64,000 nucleotides of DNA, taken from the NCBI RefSeq assembly GCF_003144095.1, contig NZ_NSKH01000002.1:197024-261023 (forward strand), read 5' to 3'. This document shows, piece by piece, positions 44,428 through 52,745 of the stretch (positions are counted from its first letter, which is position 1; the number at the start of each line of letters is the position of its first letter). The notes below the pieces were generated by a model. The model saw only the letters and a program-made list of their open reading frames with translations, was not told the origin of the DNA and made no database searches. The translations under genes were made by a program, and so were the position numbers. Source of the DNA: Streptomyces sp. ICBB 8177 (GTDB taxonomy: Bacteria; Actinomycetota; Actinomycetes; Streptomycetales; Streptomycetaceae).

Positions 44428-44841
44428 TCAGTACTGCCCGACGCCCACGCACCGCGTGGCTACCCAGAGGTCCTTCCCCTTGTAGTTCACGGCGGTCCAC
44501 TCGTTGCCCGAGGGGCCGCCGCTCCAGCACTTGTAGGAACCACCGGGCGCGTAGCCGCAGTTGGACTTCCAGCACAGCACCTTGCCACCCGCTGGGATGG
44601 TGACCACCACCCTGCCGCTGGTGGAAGCGGCGTCGCGCAAGTTCGCGGCGTGACCGGAGACCTTCTGCCCCCACTCGTTCGAACCGAATATGCCGCCGCC
44701 GACGTAGACGCCGCCCCAGGCGTCGTCCGACGGAGCGGCGGAGGCCGAGGTGGTGCCGACGGCCAGCCCGAACACGGACAGGATGCCTGCTGCGATCAGG
44801 GATTTGTCCTCGTGGCGCGCATGGTTTTGGAATCTCCCCAT
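44428..44841 (-). CDS. Small secreted Cys-containing protein
   Basis: The 137-aa product has a signal peptide (SLIAAGILSVFGLAVGTTSA, cleavage after SASA). The mature part is beta-rich with SH3-like spacing (GGKVLCWKSNCGYAPGGSYKCWSGG, WTAVNYKGKDLWVATRCVG) and four cysteines, two likely disulfides. Sequence around the start is less GC-rich. No family is certain. The start lacks a clear ribosome-binding site. Confidence 0.65.
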   Translation of the reverse strand: MGRFQNHARHEDKSLIAAGILSVFGLAVGTTSASAAPSDDAWGGVYVGGGIFGSNEWGQKVSGHAANLRDAASTSGRVVVTIPAGGKVLCWKSNCGYAPGGSYKCWSGGPSGNEWTAVNYKGKDLWVATRCVGVGQY

Positions 44842-45022
44842 CAGTGGTTGTGCGAAGAGCCGGCAGAGCCGCCTGCCTTCGCCCGGATCGATTTTGATCT
44901 TGAAGTGGGGGAGGCGAGGCGTCAAACGCCATAGGTTCCGGACGTGTGGAACCGGCCATTCCCTGGGCATGACGTCGCGCGAGCAGGCGGACATGAGCAG
45001 CAAGGATGACCGGAGAGCGCGC

Positions 45023-45958
45023 CTAATCGGCGATTCGGCTCGGCGAATCGACCCGGACCACGGGCAGCAGGCGTTCGTACGCCTCGCGGTCGAACTCGCC
45101 CGCCGCCGGGGCCAGTACGGTGGCCGCCGACAACGCCACCGCGCGGGCCAGCCGGTCCGGCCACGGCAGGCCCTCCGCCAGCCCCGACAGCAGCCCCGCG
45201 ACCGCCGAGTCGCCCGCGCCCGTCGGGTTGCCCTCCAGCCGCTCGGGCACCGGCGCCTGCCACACCCCCTCCTCGGCCACCGCCAGCAGCCCGGCGGGCC
45301 CGGCGGAGGCGACGACCGCGCGGGCCCCGCGCCTGCGGGCCTCGCCGGAGGCGCGCGACGGCTCGGTCAGGCCGGTGAGCTGGGCGAGTTCGTCCGCGTT
45401 GGGCTTGATGGCGTCGGGGCGGGCCGCGATGCCGCGGCGCAGCGCCTCACCACTGGTGTCCAGCAGCACGTACACCCCGGCGGTGCGGGCCGCGCGGACC
45501 AGTTCCGCGTAGGCGCCGACCGGCAGGCCCGGCGGCAGGCTGCCGCACAGCGCCACCGCCCGCGCCCCGTCCAGCAGTTCGGTGTAGCGGCGCACGAAGG
45601 CCGCCCACTCCTCGGCACCGACGAGCGGGCCGGGCTCGTTGAACATCGTGGTGTCGCCGCTCGCCGCGTCCACCACCGCGACCGTGCGCCGGGTCTCGCC
45701 GCGCACCGTCATCAGCGCGTCGGTCACCCCCGGCGCGACCGCGGCCATCCCCTCGCGCAGCGCGTCGCCGGTCCGGCCGCCGGCCAGACCGGTCGCGACC
45801 GTCTCGTGGCCGAGCGCGGCCAGCACGCGGGAGACGTTCAGACCCTTGCCGCCGGGTCGCGCGGTGACGTCGGAGACCCGGTGCGTGGCGTGCGGCGTCA
45901 GCCGGGGCACGTGGTACGTCACGTCGAGAGCGGCGTTGAGCGTGACCGTGACAATCAC
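45023..45958 (-). CDS. PfkB family sugar kinase (1-phosphofructokinase-like)
   Basis: The 311-aa protein has the hexose/tagatose kinase pattern: VTVTLNAALDVTYHVPRL, RPGGKGLNVSRVLAALG, and the C-terminal ATP/anion hole NPTGAGDSAVAGLLSGL (catalytic Asp). It should phosphorylate a phosphosugar or sugar, such as fructose-1-P or tagatose-6-P. The GTG at 45958 has AGGAGGGG upstream. It lies between a membrane-protein gene and nagA in the amino-sugar region, consistent with a sugar-phosphate role. Confidence 0.88.
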   Translation of the reverse strand: MIVTVTLNAALDVTYHVPRLTPHATHRVSDVTARPGGKGLNVSRVLAALGHETVATGLAGGRTGDALREGMAAVAPGVTDALMTVRGETRRTVAVVDAASGDTTMFNEPGPLVGAEEWAAFVRRYTELLDGARAVALCGSLPPGLPVGAYAELVRAARTAGVYVLLDTSGEALRRGIAARPDAIKPNADELAQLTGLTEPSRASGEARRRGARAVVASAGPAGLLAVAEEGVWQAPVPERLEGNPTGAGDSAVAGLLSGLAEGLPWPDRLARAVALSAATVLAPAAGEFDREAYERLLPVVRVDSPSRIAD

Positions 45959-46029
45959 CGCGAGGCACCCCTCCTGTGTGGTTGGCGTTCCGCGTCGTCG
46001 CGTCGCGCGAGCGATCATGCCAAAACAAC

Positions 46030-46059
46030 GGCGGCCGGCCCAGAGCCGGGCCGACCGCC
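46030..46059. terminator. Terminator hairpin between nagA and the pfkB-type gene
   Basis: GGCGGcCGGCCC pairs with GGGCCGaCCGCC over a 6-nt loop, with one mismatch on each arm; it would end transcription of nagK-nagA. Confidence 0.75.
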
Positions 46060-46103
46060 GTACCTGATTGTCGTCCTGCCTGCCTGAGTGGCCCCGGCCG
46101 GTG

Positions 46104-47291
46104 CTACGACGCGATCGGGTGGGTGAGCCACTCACCCTTGCGCATGACACCGGCCAACCGGAAGTCCTCGTCCAGCACGACCAGGTCCGCGTCCTTGCCG
46201 GCTTCCAGCGAGCCGATCCGGTCGTACCGGCCCAGCAGCCGCGCCGGGTTGGCGGAGATCGCGGCCACGACCTGCTCCACCGGCAGCCGGTCCACGGTCA
46301 CGGCCCGCCGGAACGCGGTGTCCAGGGTCAGCGTGGAGCCCGCGATGGAGCCGCCCTCGACCAGCCGCGCCACGCCGTCGCGCACCTCGACCTCCATCGG
46401 CCCGAGCGGGTAGCGCCCGTCGCTCATCCCGGCCGCTCCCATGGCGTCGGTGATGAACGCGACCCGCCCGGCGCCCGCGGCGCGGTGGGCCAGCTCCAGC
46501 ACCGACGGGTGCAGGTGGGTGCCGTCGTTGATCAGCTCGACGGTGACCCGCTCGTCCTCCAGCAGCGCCGCCACCGGACCCGGGTCGCGGTGCCCCAGCG
46601 GCGGCATCGCGTTGAACAGGTGGGTGGCGACCGTGGCGCCCGCGTCGACCGCCGCGAGGGTGGCCGCGTAGTCGCCGTCGGTGTGGCCGACCGCCGCGAT
46701 CACGCCCTGCTCGGCCAGCAGCCGCACCGACTCCAGACCGCCCGGCAGTTCGGGCGCCAGCGTCATCATCCGCGCGGTGCCGCGCGCGGCGTCCACCAGC
46801 TTGCGCACGTCGGCCGGGTCGGGGTCGCGCAGCAGCGTCGGCTGGTGGGCACCGCAGCGGTGCGGGGAGATGAACGGGCCCTCGAAGTGCACGCCCGCCA
46901 GGTCGCCCTGCTCGACCAGCTCCGAGAGCACCGCGGCCTGCCGGGCCAGCTCGTCCAGGTCACCGGTGACCGTCGAGGCGAGCATCGTGGTGGTGCCGTG
47001 CGCGCGGTGCGTGGCGATGGCCGTCATCGCCTCCTCCACCGTCCCGGCGGAGAACGAGGCGCCCCCGCCGCCGTGCACGTGCATGTCGACGAAGCCCGGG
47101 ACCACCCAGTGGCCGGTGAGGTCGACCACCTCGGCCCCGGCCCGACCGCCGGGGGAGGCGGCGGCCTTCGCTCCGGGGGCGGCGGCGATCCGGTCGCCCT
47201 CGATCGTCAGGTCGTCCCGCACGACGCCCGCCGGCAGGACCACGCGCGCCCCGGTCAGCACGGCGCGGCGGGGGTTGGTGTGTGCGGCCAT
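46104..47291 (-). CDS. nagA: N-acetylglucosamine-6-phosphate deacetylase
   Basis: NagA removes the acetyl group from GlcNAc-6-P. The 395-aa amidohydrolase shows VVPGFVDMHVHGGGGASFS (metal ligands HxH-type), GVHFEGPFISPHRCGAH (Glu ligand), GHTDGDYAATLAAV (His), HLFNAMPPLGHRDPG and the catalytic Asp in VAFITDAMGAAGM. The ATG at 47291 overlaps the nagK stop (TGATG). The pair forms one transcription unit, controlled in Streptomyces by DasR, whose ligand GlcN-6-P is its product. Confidence 0.96.
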   Translation of the reverse strand: MAAHTNPRRAVLTGARVVLPAGVVRDDLTIEGDRIAAAPGAKAAASPGGRAGAEVVDLTGHWVVPGFVDMHVHGGGGASFSAGTVEEAMTAIATHRAHGTTTMLASTVTGDLDELARQAAVLSELVEQGDLAGVHFEGPFISPHRCGAHQPTLLRDPDPADVRKLVDAARGTARMMTLAPELPGGLESVRLLAEQGVIAAVGHTDGDYAATLAAVDAGATVATHLFNAMPPLGHRDPGPVAALLEDERVTVELINDGTHLHPSVLELAHRAAGAGRVAFITDAMGAAGMSDGRYPLGPMEVEVRDGVARLVEGGSIAGSTLTLDTAFRRAVTVDRLPVEQVVAAISANPARLLGRYDRIGSLEAGKDADLVVLDEDFRLAGVMRKGEWLTHPIAS

Positions 47292-48223
47292 CAGGCGGAT
47301 ACCTCCACGGAGAGTCGGTCCCAGGCGAGCAGTCCCGCGCCCAGGCAGCCCGCGGCGTCGCCGAGCGCCGCCGGAACGATCAGGGGGAGCTTCTGGAAGG
47401 TGATGCGCCGCTCGACGGCGGCGCGCAGCGGCGCGAAGAGGGTCTCGCCGGCCTCGGCCAGTCCGCCGCCGACGATCAGCGTGCCGGGGTCGAGCAGGGT
47501 GAGCCCGGTGACCAGGCCGTCCGCCAGCGCGGCGACCGCGTCCCGCCACACCGCCAGGGCGCGCGGGTCGCCCTTCTCCACGGCGGTGGCGCACTCCGCC
47601 GCCGTGGCGCCCTGCCCGCCGCCCGCCTCGGCCCAGGCGCGGGCCACCGAGGACGCCGACGCCTCGGTCTCCAGGCAGCCGGTCTGCCCGCAGGGGCACA
47701 GCCGGCCGCCGGGGCGCACCACGATGTGGCCGATCTCGCCCGCGTAGCCGTTGGCCCCGGCCTCGATACGGCCGTCGATGCCGATGGCGGCGGCGATGCC
47801 GGTGCCGAGGGCGAGGAAGAGGAAGCGGTCGCGGCCCCGTCCGGCGCCCAGCCTGCCCTCGGCGAGGCCGCCGCAGCGCAGGTCGTGGCCGAGGGCGACC
47901 GGCACGCCGTGCAGCCGGTCGGTGAGCAGGGCCCGCATCGGCACGTCACGCCAGCCGATGTTCGAGGAGTAGACGGCGATGCCGGCCGCGTCGTCCACCA
48001 CACCGGGCACCGCCACCCCGGCCGCCGCCGCGGGCTCCCCGAACTCGGCGATGCCGTGCCCGCGCAGCTCGTCGGCGAAGTCCAGCACGGACGCGACGAC
48101 CGCCTCGGGCCCGCGGGCCCGCTCGGTCGGGCGGCGCGTCTCGTAGAGCCGGTCGCCGCTGGGCGCGATGAGCGCGCCTTTCATGCCGGTGCCGCCCACA
48201 TCGAGGGCGATGACGTGTCTCAC
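47291..48223 (-). CDS. nagK: N-acetylglucosamine kinase, ROK family
   Basis: NagK phosphorylates GlcNAc at O6. The 310-aa ROK protein has the nucleotide-binding ALDVGGTGMKGALIAP, VAVPGVVDD, the sugar-binding ALGHDLRCGG, and the zinc-binding ROK motif GHIVVRPGGRLCPCGQTGCLE, which is complete. I selected the GTG at 48223 (VRHVIALDVGG), matching the family start. A DasR-type box lies 29 nt upstream. It overlaps nagA. Confidence 0.95.
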   Translation of the reverse strand: MRHVIALDVGGTGMKGALIAPSGDRLYETRRPTERARGPEAVVASVLDFADELRGHGIAEFGEPAAAAGVAVPGVVDDAAGIAVYSSNIGWRDVPMRALLTDRLHGVPVALGHDLRCGGLAEGRLGAGRGRDRFLFLALGTGIAAAIGIDGRIEAGANGYAGEIGHIVVRPGGRLCPCGQTGCLETEASASSVARAWAEAGGGQGATAAECATAVEKGDPRALAVWRDAVAALADGLVTGLTLLDPGTLIVGGGLAEAGETLFAPLRAAVERRITFQKLPLIVPAALGDAAGCLGAGLLAWDRLSVEVSA

Positions 48224-48251
48224 GGGGTCCAGTCTGACCCGGCACCGGCCA

Positions 48252-48267
48252 AGAGGTCTAGTCCACC
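48252..48267. promoter_or_regulatory. DasR-type operator (dre) before nagK
   Basis: AGAGGTCTAGTCCACC is a near-consensus dre (ACTGGTCTAGACCACT). It starts 29 nt before the nagK GTG and shares the 13-mer AGGTCTAGTCCAC with the box before msiK. Confidence 0.8.
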
Positions 48268-48451
48268 GGCCGGCGGGAGCGTCGCCGCCGTAGCCCCGCG
48301 GCCGACCACGCGACGGCGGTACGTCACGAACCGTCACCGGCCCGCGCCGCGGCCCGCCGGACCCGGAAGGGCGCCGCGTATGTCGGGAATGGGGGAGCTG
48401 CGTGTCGCGCAGTTGTACCGAAGGGGAACCCGTTGTCGAGTCGATACGGAG

Positions 48452-48467
48452 AGTGGTGTAGACCTTA
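48452..48467. promoter_or_regulatory. Weak dre-like site before the binding-protein gene
   Basis: AGTGGTGTAGACCTTA matches dre at 12 of 16 positions (TGGT-TAGACC core). It lies 70 nt upstream of the start of the substrate-binding protein gene. Confidence 0.4.
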
Positions 48468-48536
48468 GGGGGCGGTTGCTAGCAGACTGTGCCGTTCCGA
48501 GAGGCTCAACGGGTCGGCGAGAAGGCGGTAGGACAA

Positions 48537-49817
48537 GTGGATCGGCGGCGTTTTCTGGGACTGGCGGCGGTGTCGGTCCCGGCGGCCATGTCGCTCACGG
48601 CGTGCAGCGGTGAGGGGGTGGGCGGCACCAAGCTCACCATGATCGCGGCGAACTACGGCGACTCGTCGGCCAACGACTCGCAGACCTACTGGAACGACGT
48701 CGCCAGTGCCTTCCAGAAGAAGTACGGCGGCATCAGCATCGACATCCAGGTCTACGACTGGACCGAGGTCGACAAGAAGGTCGCCCAGCTGGTCGCCGCG
48801 GGCAAGGCGCCCGACATCGCGCAGTGCGGCGCGTACGCCGACTACGCGGCGCGGGGCGCCCTCTACAGCGCCGACCAGTTGCTGTCGGTGTCCGTCGAGG
48901 CGGACTTCATCAGCTCGATGGCCGACGCGGGCAGCGTCAACCACACCCAGTACGGCATGCCGTTCGTCTCCAGCGCGCGCATGCTCTTCTACAACAAGAC
49001 GCTCTTCAAGCAGGCCGGTGTCGTCGACGCCCAGGGCCAGCCGGCGCCGCCGAAGACCTGGGACGAGCTGAAGGCCGCCGCCACCAAGCTGAAGTCGGCG
49101 GGCGTCAAGGTGCCGTTCGGGCTGCCCTTCGGTCCCGAGGAGCCGGCCGCCGAGACGATGATCTGGATGCTGGGCAACGGCGGCGGCTACACCGACGACG
49201 TCGGCAGCTACACCATCGACTCGCCGCAGAACATCGAGACGTTCCAGTGGATCAAGACCAACCTGGTCGACACCCAGCTGACCGGCACCAACCCGGCCAA
49301 GACCAACCGCCAGGACGTCTTCGACGCGTTCAGCCGCGGCGAGTGCGGCTTCCTCAACGGGCACCCCACCCTGATCCAGCAGGCCGACAAGGGCCGCATC
49401 GACTACGGCATAGCCAAGATCCCCGGCAAGAACGGCCCGCTCACCTCCACCCTCGGCGTCGCCGACTGGGTGATGGCCTTCAAGCGGAACGGGAACGCCT
49501 CCGCCGCGGGCAAGTTCCTGGAGTTCATGTACAGCGCGCAGAACACGCTGACCTTCCTCAAGGAGTACGAACTCCAGCCGGTCACCGTCTCCGCCTCCAG
49601 CGCGATGCGGACCGACCCCTCGCAGAAGAAGATCTGGCCGTTCCTCGACGAGCTGCCCAACGCGCAGTTCTACCCGGACGACAAGACCTCCTGGGGCCCG
49701 GTCAACGCGGCGCTCAAGCAGGTCATCGGCAAGGCCGTCACCCAGGACCCGGCAGGCGTGCTGAGCAGCCTCCAGCGCACCGCGGAGGCCGACGACAGCA
49801 GCGCCGCGGCGAAGTAG
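48537..49817 (+). CDS. Orphan sugar ABC transporter substrate-binding lipoprotein
   Basis: The 426-aa protein is a MalE/family-1 extracellular solute-binding protein. It starts with a Tat/lipoprotein signal (DRRRFLGLAAVSVPAAMSLTAC; Cys lipidation), has the binding core SSANDSQTYWNDVASAFQKK, YGMPFVSSARMLFYNKTLF and GECGFLNGHPTLIQQ. No permease genes are adjacent. It may work with permeases elsewhere and with MsiK. The GTG at 48537 is preceded by AGGA. Confidence 0.9.
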   Translation: MDRRRFLGLAAVSVPAAMSLTACSGEGVGGTKLTMIAANYGDSSANDSQTYWNDVASAFQKKYGGISIDIQVYDWTEVDKKVAQLVAAGKAPDIAQCGAYADYAARGALYSADQLLSVSVEADFISSMADAGSVNHTQYGMPFVSSARMLFYNKTLFKQAGVVDAQGQPAPPKTWDELKAAATKLKSAGVKVPFGLPFGPEEPAAETMIWMLGNGGGYTDDVGSYTIDSPQNIETFQWIKTNLVDTQLTGTNPAKTNRQDVFDAFSRGECGFLNGHPTLIQQADKGRIDYGIAKIPGKNGPLTSTLGVADWVMAFKRNGNASAAGKFLEFMYSAQNTLTFLKEYELQPVTVSASSAMRTDPSQKKIWPFLDELPNAQFYPDDKTSWGPVNAALKQVIGKAVTQDPAGVLSSLQRTAEADDSSAAAK

Positions 49818-49826
49818 CGTCGAGGC

Positions 49827-50192
49827 GTGGACAACGCTGAGCCCGGCACCCCGCCCCCCGGGGACGAGCCGGAAGCCGCCGAGGCGGAGGCCGCCGAACC
49901 GGAAGCCGCCGAGCCGGAGGCAGTCGCCGCCGCGGCCGAGGAAGCAGCGGCCGTCGCCGGCGACGCGGGCCTGCCGCCCCAGGACGCGGCGCTGCTGGAC
50001 CTCGAAGGCCGCCAGTGGCGCAGCCAGGGGGCCAAGGAGCGCGCGATCCGCGAGCGCCTGGAGATCTCCCCGACGCGCTACTACCAGCGGCTCAACGCCC
50101 TCCTGGACGACCCCCGCGCCCAGCGGCACGCCCCCGCGCTGGTCAACCGCCTGCTGCGGATCCGGCGGGCGCGCCGAGCGCAGCAGGGGTAG
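49827..50192 (+). CDS. DUF3263 domain protein
   Basis: The 121-aa protein has a Glu/Ala-rich N-terminal region (about residues 1-50) and a DUF3263 domain with LLDLEGRQWRSQGAKERAIRERLEISPTRYYQRLNALLDD, an HTH-like helical pair. Members are small putative DNA-binding proteins. The GTG at 49827 lies 9 nt after the SBP stop, and TAGCGT 6 nt before it could also act as a leaderless promoter. Confidence 0.8.
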   Translation: MDNAEPGTPPPGDEPEAAEAEAAEPEAAEPEAVAAAAEEAAAVAGDAGLPPQDAALLDLEGRQWRSQGAKERAIRERLEISPTRYYQRLNALLDDPRAQRHAPALVNRLLRIRRARRAQQG

Positions 50193-50286
50193 CGCGGGCC
50201 GCGCCGCCTCCCGCGGGGACGGCGTACCGCGGCGCGTGCGTCCGTGCGCCCTCCGGTGGCGGCGCGTTCCCCGGTAGGGTCGTCGC

Positions 50287-51126
50287 ATGGGCAGCCAACC
50301 CCTTCCACAACCGGGCACCCCGGAGGGCCGCGCGGGGCTCGACGCGTTGCTGGCCGAACCGAAGCGGGCGGTCGTCGCCCTGGACTTCGACGGCACGCTG
50401 GCCCCGATCGTCGCCGACCCCGACCAGGCCCGCGCCCACCCCGGCGCGGTTCCCGCGCTGGCCAGGCTCGCACCGCAGCTGGGCTCGGTGGCCGTGATCA
50501 CCGGCCGGCCCGCGGGCGTCGCGGTGCGCTACGGCGGCTTCGCGGGGGTGGCCGGCCTGGACCGCCTCGTCGTGCTCGGCCACTACGGCGCGGAGCGCTG
50601 GGACGCGGTCACCGGCGAGGTGCGCAGCCCCGGCGACCACCCCGGCGTCACCGCCGTGCGCGCCGAACTCCCCGGTGTCCTGGACCGCAACGGGTCCTGG
50701 AGCGGTACGTGGATCGAGGACAAGGGCGGCCGCGCGGTCGCCGTCCACACCCGCCGCACCAGCGACCCGCAGGCCGCCTTCGACGCGCTGCGCGGCCCCC
50801 TGGCCGAGCTGGCCGAGCGGCACGGCCTGATCGTCGAACCGGGCCGCATGGTGCTGGAACTGCGCCCGCCCGGCGTCGACAAGGGCGCCGCCCTCCAGGC
50901 CTACGCCCGCGAGGTCGGCGCGGGGTCGATCCTCTACGCGGGCGACGACCTCGGCGACCTGGCCGCTTTCGACGCGGTGGAACGGCTGCGGGGCGAGGGC
51001 GTGCCGGGTCTGAAGGTGTGCAGCGGCAACGCGGAGGTCGAGGCGCTGGCCGCCCGCGCGGACGTCGAGGTGGACGGGCCCGAGGGCGTGGTGGCCCTGC
51101 TGACCGCGCTGGCGGACGCGCTGTAG
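50287..51126 (+). CDS. otsB: Trehalose-6-phosphate phosphatase
   Basis: The 279-aa HAD-family enzyme removes phosphate from trehalose-6-P. Motif I is VALDFDGTLAPIVADPDQA, followed by SVAVITGRPAG (motif II) and the C-terminal LYAGDDLGDLAAFDAV (motif IV). TAGGGT 6 nt upstream suggests a leaderless message. It is convergent with otsA, the preceding enzyme in the pathway. Confidence 0.95.
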   Translation: MGSQPLPQPGTPEGRAGLDALLAEPKRAVVALDFDGTLAPIVADPDQARAHPGAVPALARLAPQLGSVAVITGRPAGVAVRYGGFAGVAGLDRLVVLGHYGAERWDAVTGEVRSPGDHPGVTAVRAELPGVLDRNGSWSGTWIEDKGGRAVAVHTRRTSDPQAAFDALRGPLAELAERHGLIVEPGRMVLELRPPGVDKGAALQAYAREVGAGSILYAGDDLGDLAAFDAVERLRGEGVPGLKVCSGNAEVEALAARADVEVDGPEGVVALLTALADAL

Positions 51127-51154
51127 CCGACCGCGTGCCCTGGCCGGGGAGCGG

Positions 51155-52627
51155 TCACCCGCCGAGCGCGTCCAGCTGGTCCAGGAACCACCGCTGCGGC
51201 GGCAGGGCCGTGGCCGCCGCGGCCAGCCGCTTGGAGCGGTCGGCCCGCTCCGCCGCCGGCAGGCTCAGCGCCTCGTGCAGCGCCGCGGCGGTCGCCTCGA
51301 CGTCGTAGGGGTTGACCACGAACGCGTCCTGGCCCAGCTCCGCGTACGCGCCCGCCTCACGCGAGAGCACCAGCGCGCACCCGGCGTCCGAGACGACCGG
51401 AACCTCCTTGGCGACCAGGTTCATGCCGTCGCGGATGGGGTTGACCAGGGCGACGTCGGCCAGCCGGTAGGCGGCCAGCGAACGCGCGAAGTCGTCGTCC
51501 ACCCGCAGCAGCACCGGCTGCCAGCCGTCCGTCCCCCAGCGGGAGTTGATCTCCTCGGCGACCTGCTGGACCTTCGCGGTGTAGTCGCGGTAGACGGCCA
51601 GGTCGTAGCGGGAGGGGTAGGCGAACGCGACGTGCACCACGCGCTCGCGCCACTCGGGGTGCTCCGCCAGCAGGCGGTCGTACGCCTGGAGCCCGCGCAC
51701 GATGTTCTTCGACAGCTCGGTGCGGTCCACCCGCACGATCGTCCTGCGCCCCTCGCCGATCTGCTCGCGCAGCCTCGGCAGCCACGCGTCGACGTCCTCG
51801 CGGTGGGCGCGCTCGCGCAGGAAGTCCGGGTCGGCACCGAGCCCGTGTACCCCGATCCGGGTGGTGCGGCCCTCGTGGGTGACCGCCAGCTCGCCGTTCG
51901 TCCCGGCGACGTCGCGGACCTCGGCGCCCAGCACGTCCGCCGCGCAGTCCGCGAAGGCCCGCGCCCAGCGGTGGGTCAGGAACGCGGCGCGGTCGCCGCC
52001 GAGGATGCCGCGCAGCACGTCGGCGGCGACGTCGTCGGGCAGCAGGCGGAAGTAGTCCGGCGGCGCCCAGGGGGTGTGCGAGAAGTGGCCGATGCGCAGG
52101 TCGGGGCGGCGCTCGCGCAGCAGTCCCGGTGTCAGTGTCAGGTGGTAGTCCTGTACCAGGACGGCCGCACCCCGCTCGGCGTCCCTGGCCAGCGCGTCCG
52201 CGAAGGCGGTGTTGTAGCGGACGTAACTCGACCACTGGGTGCGGAAGTCGGGGCCGAAGGACGGCTCCAGCGGGGTCTGGTAGAGGAGGTGGTGGATGAA
52301 CCACAGCACGGAGTTGGCGATGCCGTTGTACGCGTCGGTGAACGTCGCCGCGTCGATGTCCAGCATGCGCACGCGCTGATCACCGGTGTCGGCCGGGTCG
52401 AGGTGTCCGTCCGCCGCGCGGGCCGCCGCGCGGTCGTCGTCGGACAGCGCCGAGCAGACCCACACGGCACCGGCGTCCGGGCCGATCGCGCTGAGCCCCG
52501 ACACCAGGCCGCCGCCGCCGCGTTTCGCGGTCAGCGTGCCGTCGTCGGCGCGGGAGTAGGAGACCGGTCCGCGGTTGGACGCGACCAGGATGCGGGCGGT
52601 GTGACCAGCGGTGCGCGGTTCGACCAT
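51155..52627 (-). CDS. otsA: Trehalose-6-phosphate synthase
   Basis: This 490-aa GT20 enzyme joins UDP- or GDP-glucose with glucose-6-P. It shows ILVASNRGPVSYSRADDG, VQDYHLTLTPGLLRERRPDL, FSHTPWAPPDYFRLLP, the nucleotide-sugar-binding VRVDRTELSKNIVRGLQAYD, and ALVNPIRDGMNLVAKEVP. It starts with ATG at 52627. It ends 28 nt from otsB's convergent end, so the pair is arranged tail to tail. Confidence 0.96.
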   Translation of the reverse strand: MVEPRTAGHTARILVASNRGPVSYSRADDGTLTAKRGGGGLVSGLSAIGPDAGAVWVCSALSDDDRAAARAADGHLDPADTGDQRVRMLDIDAATFTDAYNGIANSVLWFIHHLLYQTPLEPSFGPDFRTQWSSYVRYNTAFADALARDAERGAAVLVQDYHLTLTPGLLRERRPDLRIGHFSHTPWAPPDYFRLLPDDVAADVLRGILGGDRAAFLTHRWARAFADCAADVLGAEVRDVAGTNGELAVTHEGRTTRIGVHGLGADPDFLRERAHREDVDAWLPRLREQIGEGRRTIVRVDRTELSKNIVRGLQAYDRLLAEHPEWRERVVHVAFAYPSRYDLAVYRDYTAKVQQVAEEINSRWGTDGWQPVLLRVDDDFARSLAAYRLADVALVNPIRDGMNLVAKEVPVVSDAGCALVLSREAGAYAELGQDAFVVNPYDVEATAAALHEALSLPAAERADRSKRLAAAATALPPQRWFLDQLDALGG

Positions 52628-52745
52628 GTGTCCAAGCCTAGCCGCGCGCCTCGTGCCGCAAACGGGTCCGGGCCGCGCCCGCCGCGTCGTCGCCGTCCGG
52701 TGTCCGGATCACGCCGCCCGCTCACGCCCCGGCCGGACCGCCCGC

